Source of the DNA: Streptomyces chrestomyceticus JCM 4735
Lineage (GTDB): Bacteria > Actinomycetota > Actinomycetes > Streptomycetales > Streptomycetaceae
Reading direction: 5' to 3'
DNA: 64,000 bases
Assembly: GCF_003865135.1 (NCBI RefSeq)
Contig: NZ_BHZC01000001.1
Span: 2,480,001-2,544,000 of the forward strand
Part shown: positions 54,469-63,647 of the stretch, piece by piece
How the letters are laid out: each line of letters begins with the position of its first letter
Numbering within the stretch: position 1 is the first letter of the stretch
The notes under the pieces: model-generated
The model's input: the letters and a program-made list of their open reading frames with translations, nothing else
The model's database searches: none
What the model was told of the DNA's origin: nothing
Translations under genes and position numbers: made by a program

Positions 54469-56556
54469 TCACGCCCCCAGTTGCAAGCCATTCGCCGCCT
54501 CCTCGACCAGCCCGAGGCCGAGTCTGCTGATCCGCACGGCGAACGGCTGCCCGGCGACGCTGAGCCCGGTGAACTGCATGGCGCCGAGCGGCGCGCTGCC
54601 GACCGGACGGACCGCCACGGTCCCCGCCGGGACGTCGGGGCGCACCCCGGCCAGCGCGGTCAGGGCGTGTACCGCGCCCGCGGCGGCCACGGCGGCCGGC
54701 CGGCAGGCCGCGGGATGCGGTACGGGGGCGCCGTCACGGGTGCGCTGCTCGCCCGCGTACATCTCCGGCAGCCGGTAGGCGAAGCTCTGTGCCGCGTCGA
54801 GGAGCCCGCGGACCAGGGAGGCGGCCTCCTTCTCATGGCCCGCGGCGGCCAGGCCGGCGACGGCCACCGCCGTCTCGTGGACCCGTACGGCGCCGCTGCG
54901 GTGCCCGAAGGGGTTGTAGCCGCTCTCCTGGGCTCCGAGCCCCCGCAGACCCCAGCCCGAGTCCATGGCCGGGCTTCCCAGGAGGCGGGCGAGGCGCTCC
55001 GTGCGTACGGCGTCGAGCAGGCCGACGGCGGTGCGCCCGCCGCCGACCAGTCCGGTGTCCAGGAGGTGGACGGCCGCGGAGCCGAAGTGCGGCAGCAGCC
55101 GGCCGCCCGGCGTGCGCAGTACGGCCGGGCTGCCACCGCTGCGGCTCTCCACCCAGAACTCCTCACGGAACCGGGTCCGCAGTCCCGCCGCCCACTCCCG
55201 CAGCGCGGGCGCTCCCGGTCTGCCGCAGGCGTCGAGGAGGTCGGCGCCGAGCAGCGCGGCGCGGTGCGCGTGTGCCTGGGTCGCACAGCGGTACGGCCCT
55301 CCGGGGGCCGGGTCGGGGACGTAGCCGCTGCCTCCGCCCAGGGCTCCGTCACCGGGCACGCTCCCGTCGTCGCCCACCGTCGTACGCAGCCACTTCAGGC
55401 AGCCTTCCGCCGCCGGGAGCAACTGTTCCGTGTCGCGGTCGGGCAGGCCCCAGCGGCGGGCTTCGGCGAGCACCGCGGGGAACAGCAGCGTCGCCTCGAC
55501 GCCCGTACAACTGGGTGGGGCGTACGGGCCCGCGTCCCGCAGCGCGCCCGGAATTCGGCCGGAATCCGTCCCCGCTCCGGTCAGTTGGACATGTGCGAGG
55601 GTGCGCAGCGTGTTGGCCGCGAGGCGGGTGCCCAAAGGGAGCAGCATGCGTGCTGCCCAGAGGGCCTCGGCCGGCGAGAGGCCGCAGCGCCAGGGAACCC
55701 CGCCCGCGATGTACGTGTCCGTGGGGGCACCCGGGCCACGCATCAGCAGACCGTGGAGATCGTCGAGCCCGGCCGCCAGCAGCGCGTCGGCCCGGGGGTC
55801 GTCGCACTGGAGCCGCGCCGCCGACCACGGGCGGGGCGGCTGCTCGCCGCCGCGCGTGGCCGGGAGCGGCGGACCCGGCCGGCCGGCGAAAGCTCCCGAC
55901 GTCGCATGCTCCAGCCGGACCCGCACCTCGATGGTGTGCTGGCCACCGGGTGGCAGGTCCAGCTCCCAGCACAGCAGTCCGGCCGAGGCCATGACGTCGG
56001 TGGGGGCCGGGGTCGCGGCGATCACGGCGTGGGTCCCCGCGGCGGACCAGCGCAGCCCGGACCCGTGCACGATGGCGGGCAGTTCGGGTCCGGCGACACC
56101 GACGGCGATCGCGCCGAGATCGGCGAGGTCCGTGCCCAGTCGCAATTCCACCGGCAGCCGCACCCGGCGTGGTGCGCTGCTGTGGAACGTGATCCGTTCG
56201 ACCCCGTCGGCGGAGCGCAGCCGTTCCACGCGCATCTCGGGGTCCGGGCCGCGGTCGACGGCCGTACGGACCGTCCCGACGAACCGTGCGCGGTCGGACG
56301 CGATCAGCCGGCCCTGCACGATCACGGGCTCGGCGCCGCCCGCGCTCAGCTGGCACCGGGACAGGACGCGCCGCCCGGCCCGGTAGAAGCCGTCCGTCCC
56401 CCGGCCGGTGAGCTGGCCCTGGTCGGAGGAGATGGCGAGCGCGGGCAGCGCCACGCAGATCAAGGTCCGGTGGACCGGCTGCGGTTCCGGTGGCCGGGGC
56501 ACCCCGGAACGGTGATCTCCGGGTGCCCGGCGGGCCGGCTGAGTGGTGGGGACCAT
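54469..56556 (-). CDS. glycogen debranching-type (amylo-alpha-1,6-glucosidase N-terminal) protein
   Basis: A 695-residue protein. The N-terminal domain (from about residue 35) starts with LICVALPALAISSDQGQLTGRGTDGFYRAGRRVLSRCQL, the GDE-N pattern. The C-terminal (alpha/alpha)6-barrel-like half has YIAGGVPWRCGLSPAEALWAARMLLP and SGWGLRGLGAQESGYNPFGHRSGAVRVHETAVA. Such proteins remove alpha-1,6 or other glucosyl branches, but substrate specificity is not determinable. No signal peptide, so it is likely cytoplasmic. ATG 56556 (MVPTTQPARR) is preferred over an upstream start. Confidence 0.83.
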   Translation of the reverse strand: MVPTTQPARRAPGDHRSGVPRPPEPQPVHRTLICVALPALAISSDQGQLTGRGTDGFYRAGRRVLSRCQLSAGGAEPVIVQGRLIASDRARFVGTVRTAVDRGPDPEMRVERLRSADGVERITFHSSAPRRVRLPVELRLGTDLADLGAIAVGVAGPELPAIVHGSGLRWSAAGTHAVIAATPAPTDVMASAGLLCWELDLPPGGQHTIEVRVRLEHATSGAFAGRPGPPLPATRGGEQPPRPWSAARLQCDDPRADALLAAGLDDLHGLLMRGPGAPTDTYIAGGVPWRCGLSPAEALWAARMLLPLGTRLAANTLRTLAHVQLTGAGTDSGRIPGALRDAGPYAPPSCTGVEATLLFPAVLAEARRWGLPDRDTEQLLPAAEGCLKWLRTTVGDDGSVPGDGALGGGSGYVPDPAPGGPYRCATQAHAHRAALLGADLLDACGRPGAPALREWAAGLRTRFREEFWVESRSGGSPAVLRTPGGRLLPHFGSAAVHLLDTGLVGGGRTAVGLLDAVRTERLARLLGSPAMDSGWGLRGLGAQESGYNPFGHRSGAVRVHETAVAVAGLAAAGHEKEAASLVRGLLDAAQSFAYRLPEMYAGEQRTRDGAPVPHPAACRPAAVAAAGAVHALTALAGVRPDVPAGTVAVRPVGSAPLGAMQFTGLSVAGQPFAVRISRLGLGLVEEAANGLQLGA

Positions 56557-56669
56557 GCCTGACACTCTCTGCGCTCCCTGCTGGGGTCTGGGCTCCAAAC
56601 GGACTGCGCCACAGAGGTGAACGCCAGGGCCGGCGCCCAGGTCACGCCGGCGCTCCCGCACCGGCGGGC

Positions 56670-58367
56670 TCACGGCCGGCTCCGGTCACCGGGGCGGGCG
56701 GACCGCCGCCCACCCCGTCCGGTGCCCGTACGCGAGGCGGGACGGGTGCTGCCGCGCGGACCGCCAGGGCGGTCGGAGCCACCGCAACGTCCGCTACCGC
56801 CGGGGCGCCCCGCCCCGCCGGGGCCGTCCGACGCGGCGGGCCGCTCCGACCCGTCACCGCGGCCGGTCTCACCCGGCCGGGCCGTCCCCGGAGAGGCACC
56901 GGGCGCAGCCGCAGGGCCGTCCACGAGCACCGGTACGGAGTCACGCTTGGACGCCAGTACGACACCGCTCGCCGACGCGCCATCGGCTCGTTCGTCCCGC
57001 TCCTCCCGCAGGCAGCGGCGCAGTGTTTCCGGGTCCAGCCCTTGGTTGATGCCGCGGTGCAGGAGCTGGGCGAAGAGGTACTCGGGGTCCAGGGTCAGCG
57101 CGCGGCCGAGCGCGACGCGGGCGGACGGCTGATCGCCCGTAGCCCAGGCGACCCAGCCCGCCAGGGAGAGCGGTGCCACGGCGTACTCGGCGTAGCCGCC
57201 GACGCAGCGGCGGGAGAGCGCCTGCCACAGGCGCAGCGAGGGTTCGGCGTCGGGCCCCTCCATCCACTCGGCCGCGCGATCCCGGGCGACGCGGTCCTGG
57301 AGCCCGACGATGAGACGGGCGGCCTCGGCATCCGTCAGGAGCGCGTCGTCACAGGCGTCCCTGGCCCGGCGGCTGCCCGTGGGCGGGTCCTCACGGAACC
57401 GGCGGAGCAGGTCGCTCGCCCGTGCCAGGGTCTCCGCCCGTACGGGTGCCGCCGCGTCCTCGTGGATCATGCATGGGACGAGCGCGTGGGCCTCGGCGTC
57501 CAGCGCGGTGGTCTGCCCCGCCGCGCGCGGCCCGGTCCAGGCGGCCAGCCGGGATTCCAACTCGCGCAGTGACCCGCGCACTTGGATGCCCGCGTAGGCA
57601 GCGGCGGCGGCCATCACCGACGTACCCGGCGGGGTCAGCGGCGTGCCTGCGGCGGGACAGCAGCGGAAGTCGGGGCAGCAGTAGGACCAGAAGCGGCCGT
57701 CGGAGATGCACAGTGCGTCGAGCACCGGGACGTCCAGCGCCCCGCAGGCGACGCGCAGCATCTGTGCGAGCGGGCGGAGGCGCTCCTTCACGTCCCAGCC
57801 GCTCTCTCCCCGCGCCGGTTCCTGGCAGAGGTAGACGATGATCCCTTCGGGGCGGGAGCGGCGCTCCTCACCGAGCGACACGAGCGAGCCCGCGAGCTGC
57901 TCGGACACGTACCCCCACTGGGTCCGGTCGGTCGGGATGCCGAGGCGGGCCCGGCTGCCGAACCGCCCCCGCTGACCGTGCAGGCCGACGAGGACGACGC
58001 TGTCGTCCGGGAAGAAGCCGAGGAGGTAGGGCAGCGCGTCGGCCAGCTCGGCCGGGCCGCGCAGGATGACCCGGGCCTCTTCGGTCGCGTCGCCGTCCTC
58101 GGTGGCCTGGGCCGCGCCGGTGGCCGCGGCAGTGGCAGCGGTCACGGCCGGGTGGGAAGCCGAGGTCGGCCGGGACGGGGTGGGCGGGCGTGTCGGTACG
58201 GACGGGCGGGACAGGTCGGAACGGCCGGGTCGACCGGACTTCGCGGGCTGACCGGGCTCCTCGGGCCGGCCTGGACGCTCGGGCTGACCGGGACGCTCGG
58301 ACTGGCCGGACCGCTTGTACTGCTCGGGCTGGCCGGACTGGCTGGATGATTCGCTGTGCTGGTTCAT
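56670..58367 (-). CDS. DUF4192 family protein
   Basis: A 565-residue protein. The first 90 residues are Ser/Pro/Gly/Arg-rich repeats. The DUF4192 domain (about 95-440) begins RVILRGPAELADALPYLLGFFPDDSVVLVGLHG and includes YCCPDFRCCPAAGTPL, a Cys-rich block, and later RVALGRALTLDPEYLFAQLLHRGI. The C-terminal 100 residues are again Gly/Arg-rich. The function of DUF4192 is unknown; it is found only in actinobacteria. It starts at ATG 58367, divergent from the RecQ gene. The open frame on this strand continues across the RecQ gene but is an antisense artefact. Confidence 0.83.
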   Translation of the reverse strand: MNQHSESSSQSGQPEQYKRSGQSERPGQPERPGRPEEPGQPAKSGRPGRSDLSRPSVPTRPPTPSRPTSASHPAVTAATAAATGAAQATEDGDATEEARVILRGPAELADALPYLLGFFPDDSVVLVGLHGQRGRFGSRARLGIPTDRTQWGYVSEQLAGSLVSLGEERRSRPEGIIVYLCQEPARGESGWDVKERLRPLAQMLRVACGALDVPVLDALCISDGRFWSYCCPDFRCCPAAGTPLTPPGTSVMAAAAAYAGIQVRGSLRELESRLAAWTGPRAAGQTTALDAEAHALVPCMIHEDAAAPVRAETLARASDLLRRFREDPPTGSRRARDACDDALLTDAEAARLIVGLQDRVARDRAAEWMEGPDAEPSLRLWQALSRRCVGGYAEYAVAPLSLAGWVAWATGDQPSARVALGRALTLDPEYLFAQLLHRGINQGLDPETLRRCLREERDERADGASASGVVLASKRDSVPVLVDGPAAAPGASPGTARPGETGRGDGSERPAASDGPGGAGRPGGSGRCGGSDRPGGPRGSTRPASRTGTGRGGRRSARPGDRSRP

Positions 58368-58405
58368 GGCTCGAAGATCCCGCGATCCGCCACGCCACCG
58401 CGACC

Positions 58406-58444
58406 CCTGTGGATAACTCGCGGGTGACGGAAGTTGTCCACAGG
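58406..58444. promoter_or_regulatory. paired DnaA-box-like sequences between DUF4192 and RecQ genes
   Basis: TGTGGATAA (58408-58416) and TTGTCCACA (58434-58442, the Streptomyces consensus) are inverted and separated by 17 bases. Flanking bases extend the repeat to 10 of 11. DnaA could bind as a pair and control both divergent genes. Confidence 0.55.
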
Positions 58445-58493
58445 ATCGGGCGGCGGTTCGCGCGTTGTCAGTGGCATCGGGTTGCATGGAGCC

Positions 58494-60659
58494 ATGAGCA
58501 ACGAAGACCTGCGCGCCTCGGCCGATGCCGTCCTCTCCCGCCTCGTCGGGGACCCGGGCGGTACGGCCCGGCTGCGCGAGGACCAGTGGCGGGCGATCGA
58601 GGCGCTGGTCGCCGAGCACCGCCGCGCGCTCGTGGTGCAGCGGACGGGCTGGGGCAAGTCGGCGGTCTACTTCGTCGCGACCGCGCTGCTGCGCGAGCGC
58701 GGCAGCGGCCCGACGGTGATCGTCTCGCCGCTGCTCGCGCTGATGCGCAACCAGGTCGAGGCGGCGGCCCGGGCCGGGATCCGCGCGCGCACGATCAACT
58801 CGTCCAACACCGAGGACTGGGACACGATCCAGGCCGAGGTGGCGGCGGGTGAGGTCGACGTCCTGCTCGTGTCGCCGGAGCGCCTCAACAACCCCGACTT
58901 CCGTGACCAGGTGCTCCCCAAGCTGTCCGCCGCCACCGGCCTGCTGGTCGTCGACGAGGCACACTGCATCTCCGACTGGGGCCATGACTTCCGGCCCGAC
59001 TACCGGCGGCTGCGTACGATGCTCGCCGACCTCCCGCCGGGTGTGCCCGTGCTCGCCACCACGGCGACGGCCAACGCACGGGTCACCGCCGACGTGGCCG
59101 AGCAACTGGGCACGGGCGAGGGGGCGGCCGAGGCGCTCGTCCTGCGGGGCCCGCTGGACCGGGAGAGCCTGAGCCTGGGCGTGCTCCCGCTGCCGGACGC
59201 CGCGCACCGGCTGGCCTGGCTCGCCGATCATCTGCACGAGCTGCCGGGCTCGGGGATCATCTACACGCTCACGGTCGCCGCGGCCGAGGAGGTCACCGCC
59301 TTCCTGCGGCAGCGCGGCCACACGGTCGCCCCGTACACGGGCAAGACCGAGAACGCGGACCGTCAGCAGGCCGAGGACGACCTGCTCGGCAACCGCGTCA
59401 AGGCCCTGGTCGCCACCTCGGCGCTGGGCATGGGCTTCGACAAGCCCGACCTCGGGTTCGTGGTGCACCTCGGTTCGCCGTCCTCCCCCATCGCGTACTA
59501 CCAGCAGGTCGGACGTGCCGGGCGCGGTGTCGAGCACGCCGAGGTGCTGCTGCTGCCCGGCCGCGAGGACGAGGCGATCTGGAAGTACTTCGCTTCGCTG
59601 GCGTTCCCTCCCGAGGAGCAGGTGCGCCGGACGCTGGACGTCCTGGCGGGGGCGGACCGCCCACTGTCGCTGCCGGCCCTGGAACCGCTGGTGGAACTGC
59701 GCCGCTCGCGTCTGGAGACCATGCTGAAGGTGCTCGACGTGGACGGCGCGGTCCACCGGGTCAAGGGCGGCTGGACCGCCACCGGCCACCCGTGGACGTA
59801 CGACGCCGAGCGGTACGCCTGGGTGGCGCGGCAGCGTGCCGCCGAGCAGCAGGCCATGCGGGACTACGCCACGACCACGGGCTGCCGGATGGAGTTCCTG
59901 CGGCGGCAGCTCGACGACGAGGCCGCGGTGCCGTGCGGTCGCTGCGACAACTGCGCGGGAGCACGCTTCACCGCGGAGGTGTCCGCCGCCTCGCTGGACG
60001 CGGCACGCGGCGAGCTGGGGCGACCAGGGGTGGAGGTCGAGCCGCGGCGGATGTGGCCGACCGGGCTGCCTGCCGTCGGTGTCGATCTCAAGGGACGCAT
60101 TCCGGCTGGTGAGCAGAGTGCCGCCGGGCGTGCGCTGGGCCGGCTCTCCGACATCGGGTGGGGCAACCGGTTGCGTCCGATGCTCACGGCGCAGGCCCCC
60201 GACGGGCCGATTCCGGACGATGTCGCGTCCGCGGTGGTGACGGTGCTCGCCGACTGGGCGAAGGGCCCCGGGGGCTGGGCCTCGGGGGCCCCGGACGCCC
60301 CGGCGCGTCCGGTGGGGGTCGTGACGCTCGACTCCCGTACCAGGCCGCACCTGGTCCGTTCCCTGGGGGAGCGCATCGCCGCCGTCGGACGGATGCCGTT
60401 CCTGGGGACAGTGGCGTACGGGGAGCACGGACCGGACACCCGCATTCCGCGCAGCAACAGCGCGCAGCGACTGCGGGCGCTGCACGGGTCGTTGAGTGTC
60501 CCGCCCGAGTTGGCGCAGACCCTGGCGGCGGCGGGCGGTCCGGTGCTGTTGGTGGACGACTACGCGGACACCGGCTGGACCTTGGCCGTGGCCGCTCGCC
60601 TGCTGCGCCAGGCGGGAGCCTCCGGAGTGTTTCCGCTGGTCCTTGCCGTACAAGGGTGA
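58494..60659 (+). CDS. RecQ-family DNA helicase fused to a phosphoribosyltransferase-like domain
   Basis: A 721-residue protein. Helicase domains: Walker A QRTGWGKSAVYF, DEAHCISDWGHDFRPDY (motif II), motif VI QQVGRAGRGVEHA, RecQ zinc site from CRMEF and CGRCDNC. Residues about 575-721 follow the zinc domain and include GPVLLVDDYADTGWTLAVAARLLRQAG, which matches the PRPP-binding loop of type I phosphoribosyltransferases. Canonical RecQ carries an HRDC domain there instead. Such a fusion would link DNA unwinding with nucleotide or PRPP sensing. ATG 58494 has GGAGCC upstream. DnaA-box-like repeats precede it. Confidence 0.88.
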   Translation: MSNEDLRASADAVLSRLVGDPGGTARLREDQWRAIEALVAEHRRALVVQRTGWGKSAVYFVATALLRERGSGPTVIVSPLLALMRNQVEAAARAGIRARTINSSNTEDWDTIQAEVAAGEVDVLLVSPERLNNPDFRDQVLPKLSAATGLLVVDEAHCISDWGHDFRPDYRRLRTMLADLPPGVPVLATTATANARVTADVAEQLGTGEGAAEALVLRGPLDRESLSLGVLPLPDAAHRLAWLADHLHELPGSGIIYTLTVAAAEEVTAFLRQRGHTVAPYTGKTENADRQQAEDDLLGNRVKALVATSALGMGFDKPDLGFVVHLGSPSSPIAYYQQVGRAGRGVEHAEVLLLPGREDEAIWKYFASLAFPPEEQVRRTLDVLAGADRPLSLPALEPLVELRRSRLETMLKVLDVDGAVHRVKGGWTATGHPWTYDAERYAWVARQRAAEQQAMRDYATTTGCRMEFLRRQLDDEAAVPCGRCDNCAGARFTAEVSAASLDAARGELGRPGVEVEPRRMWPTGLPAVGVDLKGRIPAGEQSAAGRALGRLSDIGWGNRLRPMLTAQAPDGPIPDDVASAVVTVLADWAKGPGGWASGAPDAPARPVGVVTLDSRTRPHLVRSLGERIAAVGRMPFLGTVAYGEHGPDTRIPRSNSAQRLRALHGSLSVPPELAQTLAAAGGPVLLVDDYADTGWTLAVAARLLRQAGASGVFPLVLAVQG

Positions 60660-60892
60660 GGTGAAGGGGGTGGTCGGGCGTCAGAGGCCCGTGCGGCGGG
60701 CATGAATGAAGCAGCCGCGGCGCCCGATTCCGGCCCTGCGTGCGACGAGTGCATTGCCGCTTGTCTGTACGAACGTAAGAATTGGACCCGCTTCCCCGTA
60801 CCCGCCGTCCGCGGCCCGGTACGGCGGTCCGGAGCCGTGCCCGCACGGCCCGCCGCCGCCCGGTGTGCGGACGTGTAGACGAAGGGAGGACC

Positions 60893-61795
60893 GTGACCTT
60901 CGGCTTCGACCGGCCCCCGGATGTTTCCCTGCCCACGTCCGCCGATTCCGCCGCCCGGCTGAGCCGCATGCTGGAGCCGTCCGAGTGGGCGTCGGCCGGA
61001 ATTCCCCTGCTGCGCAACCCGCGTGAGGTCGTCACCGGCCTGCACGACCGGCATCTCCCGGGCCTTTGGACAGCCGTGGTGGCGGTGCTCGGGCCCGAGG
61101 AACGTGTCGTCGCCAGCGCGTCGTTCGTTCAGCACGCCGCGGCCCCGGACGGCTGGGAGTTCCGCAACGCGCTGCTGACTCAGTTGCGCCAGGTCGTCCC
61201 GCACGACCTGCGGTTACGGGCGCCGGTCCGTACGGCCGTGCTGCTCTACTGCCGGGAGGGCGACCCACGTTGGACGGAGGCGGACGGTGCCTGGATGTGG
61301 GGACTGCGCGATGCGTGTACGTTGCACGGCCTGCGCTGCGGCGCGTACATCACGCTGACCCGCGGCGGCTGGCAAGTGCTGGGCGAAGGGCGCGGCGGCC
61401 GGCGGCCGCGCTCCGTCACACGTCCCGTCCACCTTCGCGACACGGGGCAACCGCGCGTACCGGAATCGCACCGTCCGGCCCAGCGGCGCGCGGCATCGGA
61501 TCAGGGCCCGCCGAAAGATTCGGAGCAGGCCGAAGACGCCGTGCCGCCGGAAGCGTCCAGGGGCATCGACGGAATACGACGCTCCGGACCACCGCCGTCG
61601 CCGCCCGGTTCACCGGAACGAGGTGCTCCGGTGGAGCGGTCCCGTTTCGCGGAACGGGCGCGCACGCCAGGCCCGCAGCCGTACGCCGGAGAACCGCGGT
61701 CCCCTGCGGAACCGCCGCACAGCGACGGACGGCGCACGCCACGACGCGGCACGGCCGGCGCACTGGAGGCGCGACGGCGTGCCGCGGCCCGCTGA
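60893..61795 (+). CDS. conserved hypothetical protein
   Basis: A 300-residue protein I cannot assign. The N-terminal 160 residues look folded: SAARLSRMLEPSEWASAGIPLLRNPREVVTGLH, a central core VVAVLGPEERVVASASFVQHAA and VRTAVLLYCREGDPRWTEADGAWMWGLRDAC. The C-terminal 120 residues are Arg/Pro/Ser-rich. GTG 60893 lies behind GAAGGGAGGA. It follows the RecQ-like gene in the same direction with a gap of 233 bases, and may be a DNA-metabolism partner. Confidence 0.72.
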   Translation: MTFGFDRPPDVSLPTSADSAARLSRMLEPSEWASAGIPLLRNPREVVTGLHDRHLPGLWTAVVAVLGPEERVVASASFVQHAAAPDGWEFRNALLTQLRQVVPHDLRLRAPVRTAVLLYCREGDPRWTEADGAWMWGLRDACTLHGLRCGAYITLTRGGWQVLGEGRGGRRPRSVTRPVHLRDTGQPRVPESHRPAQRRAASDQGPPKDSEQAEDAVPPEASRGIDGIRRSGPPPSPPGSPERGAPVERSRFAERARTPGPQPYAGEPRSPAEPPHSDGRRTPRRGTAGALEARRRAAAR

Positions 61796-61866
61796 CGGCC
61801 CGCGCGCGCCCGGCACGAGACGCCCGGACGGCCCGTGGCCGCCGGGCTTCCCCCTGACAGCGCCGG

Positions 61867-62523
61867 TCAGGCGTGTACGCCCAGGAGGGCGTTGATCCGC
61901 TCCGGGTCGCCGCAGACGACCAGGAGCGCACCGGCCAGGGTCATCGCGGCGGGCAGCGCCCGGGCGACGGTCTGCTCGTCGCCACCGTTGACCGCGACGA
62001 CCACGACGGGCCGTCCGGTCGCACGCTCGGCGGTGGCGTCCGCGTAGAACACGTCGTCCGCGGCATCCTGCTGCGCCCAGTAGGCCGCTTCGCCGAAGGA
62101 CAGTTCGTGGGCGGCCCACGGGTGCAGCTCACCGGTGGTGAGCACCAGGATGTCGCTCGGCGCGCGTCCGGAGTCCAGCAGCAGGTCGACGGCCTCTTCG
62201 GCGGCGTCGAGTGCGCCGTTCTGCGGGGCCGGGATCAGCTGGATCTGCGCTCCGGAAGCGGCGCCGGCGGCACCGGCGGTCGCAGTGGGCTGCTTGGGGC
62301 CCGGGCGCTGCGCCGGAGGAGCGCCGGCCGGCCCGCGGGACGGCGTGGCGGGTCCGGGCTTGCCGGGGCGGGCGCTGGCCGCGGGGGCACCGCGCGGAGG
62401 CGCGGGGCGGGGACCGGGACCAGGAACAGGACGGGGGGTCGACGCGGTGCGGCCGGCGGCCGGAGTTGCGCGGGGACCCGGGACACTCTCGTGAATCTGA
62501 GGCTCCTCGGGGATGAGAGGCAT
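61867..62523 (-). CDS. conserved hypothetical protein, helicase C-terminal-like fold possible
   Basis: A 218-residue protein. The first 90 residues are Pro/Ala/Gly-rich. The rest (IQLIPAPQNGALDAAEEAVDLLLDSGRAPSDILVLTTGELHPWAAHEL and TGRPVVVVAVNGGDEQTVARALPAAMTLAGALLVVCGDPERINALLG) resembles the last domain of UvrD-type helicases without the motor motifs. ATG 62523 has no clear ribosome site; a start at 62562 is possible. It is downstream of rnhB on the same strand, 66 bases away, and both concern nucleic acids. Confidence 0.7.
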   Translation of the reverse strand: MPLIPEEPQIHESVPGPRATPAAGRTASTPRPVPGPGPRPAPPRGAPAASARPGKPGPATPSRGPAGAPPAQRPGPKQPTATAGAAGAASGAQIQLIPAPQNGALDAAEEAVDLLLDSGRAPSDILVLTTGELHPWAAHELSFGEAAYWAQQDAADDVFYADATAERATGRPVVVVAVNGGDEQTVARALPAAMTLAGALLVVCGDPERINALLGVHA

Positions 62524-62589
62524 AAAAGGATGTCTATCAAACGTAGGTGCGGAACACGTCATCGGGTACCGAATTCATGCCCGCACCGC

Positions 62590-63291
62590 TCAGAAGTCGA
62601 AGCCGAGTTGGCCACCGGCCTCCAGAGCGGCTGCTTCGGGGGTGCTGCGCACCTTCTTCAGGTGGCGCCAGCGGGGCAGGGCGTCCATGTAGGACCACGA
62701 CACCCGGTGGTAGGCCGTGGGGCCGTACTCCTCCAGCGCCGTACGATGCGCCGGCGACGGGTACCCGGCGTTGTCCGCGAAGGCGAAGTCGGCGTGTACG
62801 CCCACCAGTTCACCCATCATCGTGTCGCGCCGGACCTTGGCGAGCACGGAGGCCGCGGCCACCGCGATGCAGGACTGGTCACCCTTGATGACCGTCCGGA
62901 CCTTCCAGGGACCGCCGAGGTAGTCGTGCTTGCCGTCGAGGATGACCGCGTCCGGACGGACCGGCAGCGCCTCCAGGGCGCGTACGGCCGCGAGCCGCAG
63001 TGCCGCGGTCATGCCCAGGTCGTCGATCTCCTCCGGGGAGGCGTGCCCCAGGGCGTGCGCCGTGACCCAGCCGTCGAGCACTTCCGCGAGTTCGTTGCGT
63101 CGCTTGGGTGTCAGCAGCTTGGAATCGGTGAGTCCGTCCGGCGGGCGGCGCAGTCCGGTGATGGCTGCGCAGACGCTGACCGGGCCGGCCCAGGCGCCGC
63201 GCCCGACTTCGTCCACCCCAGCGATGATCTTGGCGCCCGTGGTGGCGCGAAGCGATCGCTCGACGGTGTGGGTTGGGGGCTCGTACGGCAT
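62590..63291 (-). CDS. rnhB: ribonuclease HII
   Basis: A 233-residue enzyme that removes ribonucleotides misincorporated in DNA and cuts RNA of RNA-DNA hybrids. Catalytic residues are in [14 protein letters not shown] (Asp and Glu), AVILDG and the later [12 protein letters not shown] region. The N-terminus from ATG 63291 ([14 protein letters not shown]) suits the family; the longer upstream frame does not. A TACGCT -10-like sequence lies about ten bases before the ATG, so the leader may be very short. Confidence 0.94.
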   Translation of the reverse strand: MPYEPPTHTVERSLRATTGAKIIAGVDEVGRGAWAGPVSVCAAITGLRRPPDGLTDSKLLTPKRRNELAEVLDGWVTAHALGHASPEEIDDLGMTAALRLAAVRALEALPVRPDAVILDGKHDYLGGPWKVRTVIKGDQSCIAVAAASVLAKVRRDTMMGELVGVHADFAFADNAGYPSPAHRTALEEYGPTAYHRVSWSYMDALPRWRHLKKVRSTPEAAALEAGGQLGFDF

Positions 63292-63647
63292 GGCGCCAGC
63301 AAGCGTACGCCTAATCCCGGCGGCCGTGCGCACCGGGTGCCGCCTGACCGCAGCACTCCTGTCGCCGATCATCGATAACAGCCCGGGGAGACGGTGACAC
63401 GGGCGCTGATCAGCGACTTTCCGATCAGGGGCTTCCGGGAGGGCGGCCTGTCGGGGGCGTAGGCGCCTCCCCGGTCAGGGGATAGATCAACTATGCGCCC
63501 GGCGGGCATTCTTGATCCCGGCGGCCAGCCCGCCCCTGATCTCCCGCGCCACGGGCCCAGCCAGGTGGCCACGGCCCAGTCGACGCCCCGGCCTCCCCCG
63601 TTACGGCGCCACCGGAGAGCCACTGTGCCCAGCCGGAGAGCTCCTGC
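63292..63647. other. intergenic region upstream of rnhB
   Basis: 356 bases without a recognisable gene. It holds the rnhB promoter and the 3' end region of the ADP-ribosylglycohydrolase gene. Direct repeats CGATCAGGGGC and CGGTCAGGGGA lie near 63422 and 63471. No stable terminator is evident. Confidence 0.5.

Noticed and set aside
58370..60653. Upstream extension of the DUF4192 frame across the RecQ gene (about 760 codons antisense)
   Set aside because: Antisense to a clear helicase. The DUF4192 domain and its natural ATG lie at 58367.
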